NCBI GenBank assembly: GCA_902572065.1
Contig: CACGEL010000003.1
Span: 1 to 41,452, forward strand
DNA from: an uncultured Prochlorococcus sp.
GTDB lineage: Bacteria; Cyanobacteriota; Cyanobacteriia; PCC-6307; Cyanobiaceae
DNA: 41,452 bases
Reading direction: 5' to 3'
A program made the translations under genes and the position numbers. The notes below the pieces were generated by a model, which saw nothing but the letters and a program-made list of their open reading frames with translations, did no database searches and was not told the DNA's origin. Below, piece by piece: positions 1-9,235 of the stretch. How positions within the stretch are numbered: the stretch's first letter is position 1; every line of letters starts with the position of its first letter.

Positions 1-916
1 ATAATCCACAAACACCTGCGAACTTAATGCAATCTTCTATTTCTATTTCATTTGAAGGATAGCCAGAAGAAATTAATTTTGAAATTAAGCCAGCTAGAAA
101 AGCATCGCCTGCTCCAGTTGTGTCAACAATTTTTTGCGAGGTGGGAGTTTCGGTAATTCCCTGAAATCCATTGATATACCATGAAACGGGATTTTTCCCA
201 TCAGTTATTATTACATCTGGTTTATTAAATAATTGTTGAGATATTAACAATGGATTTGCATCCTCAAAAAACAAAGTTGCTTCTTCCTTAGCAAGTTTTA
301 AAACATTTGCATGATTTAAAAATTTCTTGATTAAATTAACTCTCGCGGCTTTACTAATTTCTGATGAAAAACTTGAATGATCCCAAAAGACCTCTCTCCA
401 ATTCAAATCAATAACTATTTTGACTTCAAATTTTTTAGCCTGTTCAAAAAGAAAAAAAATAGTCTCTGCTGATATTGGAGATGATAATAAGATTGTTCCT
501 GTAACCAAATATTTTGTTTCTAGAAAAGATTTCTCCAAATTGAATATTTCTTTTTCGATTAATTTCCTACTAAGAACTTCGTCTGCAAAGCATGAATGAG
601 AACTTTCCTCAAAGCCTGAAAAAAAACGATCTCCAAATTGATCTCTATCTACATTAACCACGCGGGTAGATGAATCACTATCTAATTGCAAGAAATCTAA
701 ATTAACTTTCAATTCATTAAATTGCATAATAAATTTTTTTCCATAATCATCACTACCCAAACTTCCTATAAATGTTGAATCTATTTTTAATTTTCTTAAT
801 GCACAGGCAACGTTAGCAGGCGCACCACCCAAAAAATCTGTGAATCCTTTATCTGACTTATTTCTGATTCTATCTATTAAAGCCTCTCCAATACATATGA
901 CCTTTTTCTTTTTCAT
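1..916 (-). CDS. PfkB-family carbohydrate kinase (fructokinase-like), 3' end cut by window
   Basis: Ribokinase/PfkB-family sugar kinase, which phosphorylates a sugar with ATP in the cytoplasm. The reading frame opens with ATG at 916-914 and runs without a stop off the left edge, giving 305 codons. The N-terminus (MKKKKVICIGEALIDRIR) is typical of the family, followed by the substrate-binding GGAPANVACAL motif near residues 29-39. The C-terminal signature DTTGAGDAF, which holds the catalytic Asp and the anion hole, is read near positions 105-130. Only the last part of the protein is missing. Cyanobacterial relatives are usually called fructokinase, but the substrate cannot be settled from sequence. 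It is divergent from the hydrolase at 1006, with 89 bp between the start codons. Confidence 0.9.
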   Translation of the reverse strand, partial: MKKKKVICIGEALIDRIRNKSDKGFTDFLGGAPANVACALRKLKIDSTFIGSLGSDDYGKKFIMQFNELKVNLDFLQLDSDSSTRVVNVDRDQFGDRFFSGFEESSHSCFADEVLSRKLIEKEIFNLEKSFLETKYLVTGTILLSSPISAETIFFLFEQAKKFEVKIVIDLNWREVFWDHSSFSSEISKAARVNLIKKFLNHANVLKLAKEEATLFFEDANPLLISQQLFNKPDVIITDGKNPVSWYINGFQGITETPTSQKIVDTTGAGDAFLAGLISKLISSGYPSNEIEIEDCIKFAGVCGL

Positions 917-1005
917 AAAATGAACGCTTTTTCTTAACTAAGAATAATTTATTAAAAACGAATAATTTTTTTTTGAATTAAAGTTTAATTAAAAGCATAT
1001 TCATA

Positions 1006-1920
1006 GTGTCTTTAAATAAATCTGAAACTTGGAAGTGGAAAAATTGGGAAATTTCTTGGTCTTTATCAAAAGAATCTTCTTCTGAAAAAAATATTCAAAT
1101 TTTATTAGTTCATGGATTTGGAGCATCAAAAAACCACTGGAGACATAATCAAGATTTTCTTGGTAAATTTTCCAACTGCTATGCAATTGACTTATTAGGA
1201 TTTGGGAAAAGCAGTCAGCCTAGTGCTTTATTAAATTATGAACCTAATAAAGAAAACTCAATTAAATATTCATTTGACTTATGGGGTAATCAAATATCAA
1301 CATTTTGCGCAGAGGTAATAAAATCTCCTGTTTACTTGGTAGGAAATTCAATTGGTGGTGTTATTGCATTAAAAGCTGCTGAAATCCTCAAAGATAATTG
1401 CAAAGGTGTCATTTTGATTGATTGTGCACAAAGAACTATGGATGATAAACGTTTGAAAAAAAGTGATATCTTAATGAATCTACTAAGACCCGTCCTTAAA
1501 ACGATAGTCAGACAAAGAATAATTAGCAATACACTTTTTACAAGAGCTGCTAATCCAAAAGTCATAAAGAAAATACTTGAACAAGCTTACCCTTCAGGAA
1601 AAAATATCGATAATGAATTAATTGAAATACTTTATCAACCCTCTCAAAGGAAAAATTCGAAAGAAGCATTTCGTGGTTTTATTAACTTATTTGATGACTA
1701 TCTTGCTACTGACCTTTTTAATAAGGTGGATGCTCCAATCCAATTAATTTGGGGAGAAAAAGATCCATGGGAATCTTTAAATGAAGCAAAAGAGTGGAAG
1801 AAACAATTCAGGAATATTAAAAGATTAGATATTATTAATGGGGCTGGTCATTGTCCTCATGATGAAGAACCTGAAAAAACAAATGAGTTAATAAATGAAT
1901 TTATTCAAGAAACAAAATAG
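1006..1920 (+). CDS. alpha/beta hydrolase
   Basis: Cytoplasmic alpha/beta-hydrolase fold protein of 304 residues. The oxyanion-hole HGFG lies at residues 36-39. The nucleophile elbow GNSIGG puts the catalytic Ser at 115. The acid is probably Asp253 in WGEKDPW and the base His282 in GAGHCPHDEEP, so the triad is complete. The start is GTG: an in-frame TAA lies about 20 bp upstream and no ATG intervenes. Substrate is unknown; plant and cyanobacterial relatives include esterases and pheophytinase-like proteins. The last 16 bp overlap the 3' end of the convergent sigma-factor gene. Confidence 0.88.
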   Translation: MSLNKSETWKWKNWEISWSLSKESSSEKNIQILLVHGFGASKNHWRHNQDFLGKFSNCYAIDLLGFGKSSQPSALLNYEPNKENSIKYSFDLWGNQISTFCAEVIKSPVYLVGNSIGGVIALKAAEILKDNCKGVILIDCAQRTMDDKRLKKSDILMNLLRPVLKTIVRQRIISNTLFTRAANPKVIKKILEQAYPSGKNIDNELIEILYQPSQRKNSKEAFRGFINLFDDYLATDLFNKVDAPIQLIWGEKDPWESLNEAKEWKKQFRNIKRLDIINGAGHCPHDEEPEKTNELINEFIQETK

Positions 1921-2906
1921 GCCTCTACATTGTCGCTGAGTCTGCGTAAACCTCTCAAACCATCTCTTTCTAAATTTCTTACTCTATCTCTACTAATACC
2001 TAAAACACGTCCAATACCCGTGAGAGACATTGGTTCATCTCCATCCATTCCATACCTCATTCTCAATACTCTGCATTGAAGGTCAGGTAACTGATGAAGA
2101 AGTGAATGTAAATCTCCTCTCATGCAATCCATCTCGATTTGTTCATCCGGTAAATCCTCTCCTCCAGCTAATAAATCTAGTAGTACTGTATCTTCACCGT
2201 CACCAACTTTTGTTTCAAGACTTACTGGCTGACCAGCTTTACACATTAAATCTTTAACATCTTCTTCAGGTAATTCAACATATTTCGCAAGTTCACTAAT
2301 TGTAGGTGTTCTTGACATTTCTTGGCTCAACTCTCTTTGTCCTTTTTTTAGCTTGTTAAGCATTTCAGTTATATGAATAGGCAATCTAATAGCTCTACTT
2401 TTTTCCGCAATTGCTCTAGTAATTCCCTGTCTAATCCACCAATATGCGTATGTTGAAAATTTATATCCTCTTGCTGGATCAAATTTTTCTACCCCTCTTA
2501 CCAATCCAATTGTTCCTTCTTGAATTAAATCAAGAAGTTCCATATTTCTCTTAGTATATTTTTTTGCAACACTAACTACTAATCTTAAGTTTGCAGCAAC
2601 CATTCTTTCTTTGGCACGTTGACCAGCTCTGAATCTTTTTTTAATTTGTGAAGTAGATAAATTTAATTTCTCGGCTAATTCTTCTGGTGTAGGTTTATTA
2701 TCTGTCAATTCTATTATTTCAAGTTCAGCTCTCTCAACTTGCATGTATTCTTGAACCTGTCTCCCTAATGTTATTTCTTGCTCATGTGATAAAAGTGGAA
2801 CTCTTCCAATATCTCTTAAATACGACCTCACCAAATCTACGTCATTGCTAGATTTTAATGATGAAATAGAAGCTAATTTATTCTCAACTAATGTTTCGGG
2901 TGACAT
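1905..2906 (-). CDS. group-2 (type II) sigma-70 family RNA polymerase sigma factor
   Basis: Alternative sigma-70 factor of the cyanobacterial group-2 type, which directs RNA polymerase to promoters. Order of regions: 1.2 (DLVRSYLRDIGRVPLLSHEQEI), 2.1-2.4 (NLRLVVSVAKKY through GLVRGVEKFDPARGYKFSTYAYWWIRQGITRAI), region 3, and the 4.2 helix-turn-helix (LGISRDRVRNLERDGLRGL). There is no acidic region 1.1, unlike a primary RpoD. I place the start at ATG 2906 (333 aa), just before the conserved N-terminus. An in-frame ATG at 2972 would add 22 hydrophobic residues that do not look like sigma-factor sequence. It follows mgtE by about 100 bp on the same strand. Which regulon it serves cannot be read here. 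Confidence 0.92.
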   Translation of the reverse strand: MSPETLVENKLASISSLKSSNDVDLVRSYLRDIGRVPLLSHEQEITLGRQVQEYMQVERAELEIIELTDNKPTPEELAEKLNLSTSQIKKRFRAGQRAKERMVAANLRLVVSVAKKYTKRNMELLDLIQEGTIGLVRGVEKFDPARGYKFSTYAYWWIRQGITRAIAEKSRAIRLPIHITEMLNKLKKGQRELSQEMSRTPTISELAKYVELPEEDVKDLMCKAGQPVSLETKVGDGEDTVLLDLLAGGEDLPDEQIEMDCMRGDLHSLLHQLPDLQCRVLRMRYGMDGDEPMSLTGIGRVLGISRDRVRNLERDGLRGLRRLSDNVEAYFVS

Positions 2907-3006
2907 GAAAGTTAATGTTGTTTTGTAAACAATACCATTAAGAAATGTAAAGTTAAACAAAAAAATCCACATTTTTACAAAAATGAGAATAAATACCTAC
3001 TAATTT

Positions 3007-4416
3007 CTATAAGATTGAAGAATTAAGTAGCCAATTTGCCGTACTAAGATAAATAAACACACCAGCTATGTCAGTAACCGTTGTAATAAAAGGAGAAGAC
3101 ATTAGAGCAGGATCTAAACCCATCTTGGCAAAAAGTAAAGGAAGTATAGCCCCTGCAGTTGCTGCTAAAGTTGTTATGGATATTAAACTTATGCCGACTG
3201 CTGAAGCAATTAAAGGTCCCTCTCCTTGCCACCAAGCAAAAGGAAAAACTACTAGCATCATCAAAACCCCCAGCAGAGCTCCCGTTATAGCCTCCTTTAT
3301 TACCGCCTTAAATGCACCTAATGATTTTAATTTTTGTGTACTTAAACCTCTTATAACAACAGTTGAACTTTGAGCTCCAACATTCCCTCCAGTACCAATT
3401 AGCAATGGAATAAAAGCAGCTAATAAAACTATTTCTTTTAAAATTTGATCATTCATAGCAATAACTTTTGTAGTTAATCCGTTAGCAAAAACTAAAATTA
3501 GAAGCCATAGAATTCGCCTTCGAGCAATTGTAAATAAATTACTTTGAAAATAGTCATCCTCATCACCAGGCTGAACAGCGCCTGCAGCATAAATATCTCG
3601 AGTAGCTTCTTGTTCAATAACATCAATCAAGTCATCAACAGTAACAATTCCAACTAGTCTTTTTTCTTTATCTACTACTGGAAGAGCTAAAAAATCATAT
3701 CTTTGAATAGCTCTAGCCACCTCCTCTTGATTTGTGTTGGTAGAGATATTGACTACATCCCTTGTCATAACATCACCAATTGGCCTATTTGGGTCCGCGG
3801 TAACAAGATCTCTTAAAGATAAAATCCCAGTCAAGTGTCTTTCTTTGTCCGTTACATATAAGCTATAAATTGTTTCTGTAAATGCAGCCCTTTTTCTTAC
3901 TAAAGACAACGCCTCCTCAGCAGTTTGCATTTCCTTCAAATCTATGAATTCAGTAGTCATTAATCTACCTGCAGTTTCAGGCTCATATCCTAATAATTCT
4001 GCTGTTACTTTTCTTTCACCAGGACTTAGTGCTGATAGAAATTTTCTTACAACTTTTGCAGGTAACTCATCAAAAAGTTGAACCCTATCATCAGGAGACA
4101 TTTTTTCAACAATTTCCAAAACCTCTCCTGATCGAAGTCTATCTAGTAGAGTTTGCTGAACAATTGGATCTAAGTATTCATAAACCTCAATTGCTTCATT
4201 TTTTTTTAATAATCTAAATGCAAGTGCCTGCAGTATTAAAGGAAGACTTCCAATAGCATCTGCTATGTCAACAGGTTGGGAAGGTTCGAGTAATAATTTT
4301 GCTTCATCATAATTTCCTGCAACAAGTAATTCTTCAAGTTGGATTGTAATATTTCCACGAGTTGTTAAATCTGAAGATAAAGCAGTAATCACCTCGAGAT
4401 TATTATTTTCTTCCAT
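3007..4416 (-). CDS. mgtE: magnesium transporter MgtE
   Basis: Inner-membrane Mg2+ channel/transporter. Three parts are visible: an N-terminal helical domain (roughly residues 20-130), two CBS domains (about 190-310, with VGIVTVDDLIDVIEQEA at the end), and a five-helix membrane domain from about 320. The pore domain has the family motif PLLIGTGGNVGAQSSTVVIRGL and the ion-site segment GLDPALMSSPFITTVTDIAG. In the family the cytosolic domains sense Mg2+ and gate the pore. I prefer ATG 4416 (MEENNNLEV, 469 aa), because a TATAAT-like element overlaps the alternative ATG at 4449 and an AAGAG sits 5' of 4416. The longer form would be 480 aa. It lies immediately downstream of the crcB pair, on the same strand. 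Confidence 0.95.
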   Translation of the reverse strand: MEENNNLEVITALSSDLTTRGNITIQLEELLVAGNYDEAKLLLEPSQPVDIADAIGSLPLILQALAFRLLKKNEAIEVYEYLDPIVQQTLLDRLRSGEVLEIVEKMSPDDRVQLFDELPAKVVRKFLSALSPGERKVTAELLGYEPETAGRLMTTEFIDLKEMQTAEEALSLVRKRAAFTETIYSLYVTDKERHLTGILSLRDLVTADPNRPIGDVMTRDVVNISTNTNQEEVARAIQRYDFLALPVVDKEKRLVGIVTVDDLIDVIEQEATRDIYAAGAVQPGDEDDYFQSNLFTIARRRILWLLILVFANGLTTKVIAMNDQILKEIVLLAAFIPLLIGTGGNVGAQSSTVVIRGLSTQKLKSLGAFKAVIKEAITGALLGVLMMLVVFPFAWWQGEGPLIASAVGISLISITTLAATAGAILPLLFAKMGLDPALMSSPFITTVTDIAGVFIYLSTANWLLNSSIL

Positions 4417-4447
4417 AATATTGCTCTTATATCCAACTAACACTAGC

Positions 4448-4453
4448 ATTATA
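4448..4453 (-). promoter_or_regulatory. possible -10 element upstream of mgtE
   Basis: The minus strand reads TATAAT here, about 31 bp before the ATG at 4416. It would start a transcript near 4441, leaving a short leader with AAGAG near the start codon. No clear -35 box is seen. The genome is very AT-rich, so chance matches are common; treat it as a weak call that mainly helps choose the mgtE start. Confidence 0.3.
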
Positions 4454-4459
4454 TAAAAA

Positions 4460-4786
4460 TTAAGTCATTTTTCTACTAAGCAAAAACCCCATATACATTA
4501 TTATTAAATTGAAAAAAACAATTAAATTTAAACAAATAAATAATTTTAAATAATAACCCTGAATAATAAATTGATATAAAAAATGAACAAAACCGCTAAA
4601 AGAGGTAAAACAAGAACAAAAACCAGTTAATAAAATTTCTCTTTTTGACTTACTAATTGATCTTGAAAGAACAAAACCATATATAAAAGAACCTATGATA
4701 GATACCAGTAAATTATTATTTAAATAAAACCTTAAAAACGTTGCTAAGTATCCGAATAATATTAAAAAAAAGAACTTTTTATTCAT
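4460..4786 (-). CDS. crcB: CrcB/Fluc-family fluoride channel, second subunit
   Basis: Small (108 aa) four-helix membrane protein of the CrcB/Fluc family, which exports fluoride. The phenylalanine-bearing signature of transmembrane segment 3 is present as GFCSCFTSFSGF. The helix-2 motif that in most members carries an Asn (VN-x-x-G) reads LLVSIIGSF here, with Ser in place of Asn. It starts inside the stop of the upstream crcB gene (ATGA, 4 bp overlap), which suggests translational coupling. Paired crcB genes are known in several bacteria to make heterodimeric channels. Family assignment is good; which copy supplies which pore element is inference. Confidence 0.82.
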   Translation of the reverse strand: MNKKFFFLILFGYLATFLRFYLNNNLLVSIIGSFIYGFVLSRSISKSKREILLTGFCSCFTSFSGFVHFLYQFIIQGYYLKLFICLNLIVFFNLIIMYMGFLLSRKMT

Positions 4787-5154
4787 TTTTTAAATATTAA
4801 AGTAGTGAAATTCCCTAAATAAAAAAATAAAAAAGATAATACTAAAACTTCTATATAATAAATAATTAAACTTATATATTTTCTTTTTTGAATTAAATTA
4901 AATAATTCATATATAAAAGACGAAAATGTACTAAAACAACCTAAAAAACCTACAAAAAAAAATAATAATAAATTTTTATTAGTTGGATTTAATCCTATAA
5001 AAATACCTAAAAATAAAGAGGATAAAACATTTACTATTAAGGAATGATTGAAATAAATTGCTATCTTTTTTTTAGACTTATATTTTATAAACAATCTTAA
5101 AATTATCCCGAAAGTACTTCCTAATAAAATATGAAAAACTATATTTAAATCCAA
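4783..5154 (-). CDS. crcB: CrcB/Fluc-family fluoride channel, first subunit
   Basis: Membrane protein of 123 aa with four predicted helices and the CrcB signatures GSTFGIILRLFI (N-terminal G-x-x-x-G-x-x-x-R helix), IVNVLSSLFLG (helix 2, conserved Asn kept) and GFLGCFSTFSSF (helix 3, with both Phe residues). The family exports fluoride as dual-topology dimers. It begins 3 bp after the stop of the SH3-like gene and overlaps the next crcB by 4 bp. There is no room for a fluoride riboswitch in front of it, so expression probably follows the upstream gyrB transcript. Confidence 0.85.
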   Translation of the reverse strand: MDLNIVFHILLGSTFGIILRLFIKYKSKKKIAIYFNHSLIVNVLSSLFLGIFIGLNPTNKNLLLFFFVGFLGCFSTFSSFIYELFNLIQKRKYISLIIYYIEVLVLSFLFFYLGNFTTLIFKK

Positions 5155-5157
5155 ACT

Positions 5158-5484
5158 CTAAATCTTAATCCATCCCTTATGAATTCTATTAGGATCTTCA
5201 ATTAATCGATTTGCTGCCAATTCTACTCTTGCCCAAATATCTCTTTCATTAACTACCCATCTTTGCAAAATTGATAATGAGGAACCCGAGTTAACAACCA
5301 TCAATTTTCTAGCGTTGGGTTTAGGAAAAGCATAAAGTGTACAGTTTGCATTTAAAATTATTTCCTTTGAATTATTAAGAATCTTGTATTGAGTGAAATT
5401 CCTTTGTATTCCTCCTGCAGGTAGGGAAATTGGTCCAATCAGGGCAAAACCTATTAAACAGATATTTTTTATTATATTTTGCAT
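5158..5484 (-). CDS. small exported SH3-like hypothetical protein
   Basis: Protein of 108 residues. The first ~24 residues (two Lys/Asn, then ICLIGFALIGPISLPAGG) look like a signal peptide or membrane anchor. The rest resembles a bacterial SH3-like fold: NCTLYAFPKPNARKLMVVNSGSSLSILQRWV, then W-A-R-V-E-L, and a final KGWIKI strand. I do not recognise a named family. The start codon overlaps the gyrB stop (TAATG), so it is probably translated from the gyrB message by reinitiation. A periplasmic or cell-wall-facing role is inferred from the fold and leader only. Confidence 0.7.
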   Translation of the reverse strand: MQNIIKNICLIGFALIGPISLPAGGIQRNFTQYKILNNSKEIILNANCTLYAFPKPNARKLMVVNSGSSLSILQRWVVNERDIWARVELAANRLIEDPNRIHKGWIKI

Positions 5485-7451
5485 TATATATCTAATGTAG
5501 CCATATCTAAATTGGCACTATTAGTTTCAATAAATTCTCTTCTTGGTGCAACTTTATCTCCCATTAAAATATTAAATATTCTATCTGCTTCTAAAGCATC
5601 TTCAATTTCCACTCTTTTCATCATCCTCGTCTGAGGATTCATAGTTGTATCCCATAATTGTTTTGGCATCATCTCCCCTAAACCTTTAAATCTTTGAATA
5701 TTGTAATTAGCTTTTTCTCCAAAATCTTCTATAGTTTTCTTCAATTGACCCTCGTTATAACAATATTTATGATTTTTACCTCTTTCCACTTTATATAGAG
5801 GAGGACATGCAATATATATGAAACCCTTTTCTACAAGCTCTCTTTGATATCTATAAAAAAACGTTAATAGTAATGTTCTAATATGAGCCCCATCTACATC
5901 TGCATCAGTCATAATTACAACTCGATGATACCTTAGAGATTTAATATCAAACTCTTCGCCCTTAATGCCCAATCCTAAAGCAGTTATGAGTGATTGGATT
6001 TCTGTATTTTTATATATTTTAGTATCATCTGTTTTTTCAATATTTAAGATTTTTCCTCTCAGAGGCAAAATTGCCTGAAATTTTCTATCTCTTCCTTGTT
6101 TGGCTGAACCTCCCGCAGAATCACCCTCAACTATATAAATCTCTGCATCTGAGGGATCTCTTGAACTGCAATCTGCTAATTTACCAGGCAAAGTTGAACT
6201 CTCAAGAACACTTTTTCTCCTTACTAAATCCCTTGCTCGTTTCGCTGCTTCTGCTGCATTAAAAGATTGGATTGCTTTTTCTAGAATTAAATCAAAAATA
6301 GTAGGATTAAATTCCATATACTTTATTAAGGCTTCTCCTATGAGGGAATCAACAATCCCTCTTACTTCAGTATTCCCTAATTTTGTCTTGGTTTGTCCTT
6401 CAAATTCTGGCTCTGGAACTTTTACTGATAAAACTACCGTCAAACCTTCTCTAATATTTTCTCCTGACAAATTTTTGTCAACCTCCTTTCTTTTTCCACG
6501 TTTTTTTGCAATTGCATTAAAAGTTCTTGTCAATACCGTTTTCAAACCTTCAATATGAGTTCCTCCATCAATTGTTCTAATATTATTTGCAAAACCTAAA
6601 ATATTATCTGAATAAACATCCGAACACCATTGTAAAGCTGCCTCTACATAAACATTATCTTTTTGCGAGTCAACATAAATGATCTCTGAATGAATAGATT
6701 CCTTTTCTTTATTAATATACTGAACATATTCTTTAATGCCGCCATCATATAAGTAAATTTCTTCTTTAAAAGAACCATCTGATAATTGTTTCCTCTCATC
6801 TCTAAATAAAATTTTTACGCCGCCATTAAGATAAGCCAGTTCTCTCAATCTTGAGGATAAAAGAGAATAATCAAATTCAATTCCATCAGTAAATATCAAT
6901 GTATCTGGCTTAAAACAAATTGTTGTCCCTTTTTTTAGCGGTTTACTTTGTTGTTTTTGAGATTTTAATTCACCTTTCGCAATTCCTTTCTCAAATCTTT
7001 GTTTAAACTCACTCCCATCTCTTAAGACAGTAACATTAACCCACTCACTTAATGCATTAACAACAGATATTCCAACTCCATGTAAACCACCAGAAACTTT
7101 ATATCCACCACTTCCAAATTTTCCCCCTGCATGAAGAACAGTAAGGACAGTTTCGAGAGCGCTTTTACCTGTTCTTGGATGTATATCTGTAGGAATGCCC
7201 CTTCCATTATCTGAAATCAAAGCTGATCCATCTTCTTTGAGAACTATCTCAATTTGATCACAATGACCAGCAAGTGCTTCATCTACAGAATTATCTACAA
7301 CTTCATACACTAAATGATGTAAACCTCTTGGACCAGTAGAGCCAATATACATACCTGGACGTTTACGGACAGGTTCTAACCCCTCTAAAACCTGTATTTG
7401 TTCTGCACCATAATCATTGGAAATTTTATTAGATCTTTTTTCCTCACTCAT
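5484..7451 (-). CDS. gyrB: DNA gyrase subunit B
   Basis: ATPase subunit of DNA gyrase, which introduces negative supercoils with GyrA. The 655 residues include the GHKL ATP site (YEVVDNSVDEALAG, then ISDNGRGIP, and HAGGKFGSGGYKVSGGLHGVG), the transducer domain, the Toprim motif EGDSAGGSAKQGRDR and the metal-binding DADVDGAHIRTLLLTFF. The C-terminus carries QRFKGLGEMMPKQLWDTTMNP. The length is that of the short GyrB form without the large enterobacterial insert. It starts at ATG 7451 and is the first gene of a minus-strand run with the SH3-like and crcB genes. It is divergent from miaA across 155 bp. Confidence 0.98.
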   Translation of the reverse strand: MSEEKRSNKISNDYGAEQIQVLEGLEPVRKRPGMYIGSTGPRGLHHLVYEVVDNSVDEALAGHCDQIEIVLKEDGSALISDNGRGIPTDIHPRTGKSALETVLTVLHAGGKFGSGGYKVSGGLHGVGISVVNALSEWVNVTVLRDGSEFKQRFEKGIAKGELKSQKQQSKPLKKGTTICFKPDTLIFTDGIEFDYSLLSSRLRELAYLNGGVKILFRDERKQLSDGSFKEEIYLYDGGIKEYVQYINKEKESIHSEIIYVDSQKDNVYVEAALQWCSDVYSDNILGFANNIRTIDGGTHIEGLKTVLTRTFNAIAKKRGKRKEVDKNLSGENIREGLTVVLSVKVPEPEFEGQTKTKLGNTEVRGIVDSLIGEALIKYMEFNPTIFDLILEKAIQSFNAAEAAKRARDLVRRKSVLESSTLPGKLADCSSRDPSDAEIYIVEGDSAGGSAKQGRDRKFQAILPLRGKILNIEKTDDTKIYKNTEIQSLITALGLGIKGEEFDIKSLRYHRVVIMTDADVDGAHIRTLLLTFFYRYQRELVEKGFIYIACPPLYKVERGKNHKYCYNEGQLKKTIEDFGEKANYNIQRFKGLGEMMPKQLWDTTMNPQTRMMKRVEIEDALEADRIFNILMGDKVAPRREFIETNSANLDMATLDI

Positions 7452-7606
7452 TTAATATAAAAAATAAAAAAATAAAACTTTTAAAATGTTATTTTTAAAA
7501 GGTCTTTCATTAAATTTACCATCGGTATAAGAAAAAGGCTTGAAGTAAATGCAAAATTTAATCACTTTAATCATATGAATCAAATATTTTTTTCAAAAAA
7601 TCAGGT

Positions 7607-8506
7607 ATGTTTCAATCAAAACCATTAGTAATAGTTTTAATAGGGCCTACAGCAAGTGGCAAGACTGAGCTGGCAATAGAAATTGCTAAATATTTTAAGA
7701 TCAATATACATAATATCGATTCAAGGCAAATTTATGAAAGTATGGACATTGGTACAGCGAAGCCAACTAAAGAACAACAAAAAATAATAAAGCATTTTTT
7801 AATAGATATTGCAGAACCATCTAACAAAGTTAATGCAAGTCAATTTCAAAAAATTGCCACAGAATCAATTAATCGAGAATTGAATCAGAAAATAATCCCC
7901 TTTCTAGTAGGAGGAAGCGGATTATATATGAATTCAATAATAAAGGGATTCTTCACACCGAATGTACCCCCTCAAAAAGCTTTAAGGTCACAATTCGAAA
8001 AATTAGGTCAAGAAAAATGTTGGGAACTTTTAAAAATTTGTGATCCTGACTTAACAAAAAAAATCAATTATGCTGATCAAGTTAGGATCATAAGAGCTTT
8101 GGAAGTTTTTTATGTAACTGGTAAGCCCATGTCATCTCAAACATGCCAAAATCCACCACCATGGAGAATATTAGAGTTAGGGTTGGATAGAGAAAATTTA
8201 AAAGAAAGAATTTTCAAAAGAACAATAAATATGTTCGAATTAGGAATAGTAGAAGAGACCAAAAATATTATTAATCAATATGGTTCAAATTTACCTTTAC
8301 TAGAAACAATTGGATATAAGGAAGCCAAAGATGTAATCAAGAGAAATTTAACAATTGAAAAAGCTATTGAATTAACAGCAACAAAAACAATACAATTTGC
8401 CAAAAGACAAAAAACATGGTTCCGTAATAAAAACAATCCAATATGGCTTAATAACAAAAACCTACTAAAAGATGCAATAATTAATATAGAGTATGCTTTA
8501 AGCTAA
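7607..8506 (+). CDS. miaA: tRNA dimethylallyltransferase
   Basis: Transfers a dimethylallyl group to A37 of tRNAs that read UNN codons, in the cytoplasm. The 299 residues have the P-loop [11 protein letters not shown] (residues 13-23), the conserved [27 protein letters not shown], and the tRNA-binding helices with [18 protein letters not shown]. The C-terminus has the usual [17 protein letters not shown] at 7607 gives the expected N-terminus. It is followed by infC after 56 bp on the same strand. Confidence 0.97.
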   Translation: MFQSKPLVIVLIGPTASGKTELAIEIAKYFKINIHNIDSRQIYESMDIGTAKPTKEQQKIIKHFLIDIAEPSNKVNASQFQKIATESINRELNQKIIPFLVGGSGLYMNSIIKGFFTPNVPPQKALRSQFEKLGQEKCWELLKICDPDLTKKINYADQVRIIRALEVFYVTGKPMSSQTCQNPPPWRILELGLDRENLKERIFKRTINMFELGIVEETKNIINQYGSNLPLLETIGYKEAKDVIKRNLTIEKAIELTATKTIQFAKRQKTWFRNKNNPIWLNNKNLLKDAIINIEYALS

Positions 8507-8562
8507 CTTTAATTAAGAAATAGATCTTGTTCATTATTAAAACAATCAATTAAAGAAACTGA

Positions 8563-9132
8563 ATGCCACCACGTCCACGCTTTGATCGCCGCGCTCCAGT
8601 TAGAGAGCTACCAAATATTAATGAAAGAATTAAATACCCTCAATTAAGAGTTGTAGATTCAGATGGCAAGCAACTAGGAGTAATTGATAGAATAAAAGCA
8701 TTAGAAATTGCAAATCAAAGAGAACTTGACTTAGTTTTAGTAAGCGAGAAAGCTAATCCTCCTGTTTGTAGGATTATGGATTACGGAAAATATAAATTCG
8801 AACAAGAAAAAAAAGCTAAAGAAGCAAGAAAGAAATCGCACCAAACTGAAGTTAAAGAAGTAAAAATGAGATACAAGATTGATAAACATGATTACGACGT
8901 AAGAATAGGACAAGCTGTTAGATTTTTAAAATCAGGCGATAAAGTTAAATGTACAGTCATTTTTAGAGGTAGAGAAATTCAGCACTCAAATTTAGCAGAA
9001 ACACTTCTTTTAAAAATGGCTAATGATTTAGAAGAACACTCAGAGGTTCAACAAAGACCAAAAAGAGAAGGTAGAAATATGATTATGTTTTTAAGTCCCA
9101 GAAAAACACCTTTTATAAAAAAAGAAGAATAG
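8563..9132 (+). CDS. infC: translation initiation factor IF-3
   Basis: IF-3 (189 aa) keeps 30S subunits free and checks start codons. The N-domain has [22 protein letters not shown] and [26 protein letters not shown]. The Lys-rich linker [32 protein letters not shown] is followed by the C-domain ([24 protein letters not shown]). The start here is a plain ATG; many other bacteria use the rare AUU for autoregulation, and I see no sign of that. It lies between miaA and the GntR regulator; rpmI and rplT are not beside it. Confidence 0.97.
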   Translation: MPPRPRFDRRAPVRELPNINERIKYPQLRVVDSDGKQLGVIDRIKALEIANQRELDLVLVSEKANPPVCRIMDYGKYKFEQEKKAKEARKKSHQTEVKEVKMRYKIDKHDYDVRIGQAVRFLKSGDKVKCTVIFRGREIQHSNLAETLLLKMANDLEEHSEVQQRPKREGRNMIMFLSPRKTPFIKKEE

Positions 9133-9235
9133 TAAAGGAAAAGCAATTTAGCAACACAATGTGAATCCAAAACTTATGACGGATGTTAAACTGTCACTTA
9201 AAGACATACAAGAAATTAATTAGGTTTTTTCTAAA

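Noticed and set aside
2906..2972. Upstream ATG that lengthens the sigma factor by 22 residues
   Set aside because: The added residues are hydrophobic and unlike sigma-factor N-termini; the conserved region begins just after ATG 2906.
5155..5157. Fluoride riboswitch before crcB
   Set aside because: Only 3 bp separate crcB from the upstream coding region, so there is no room for the structured RNA.
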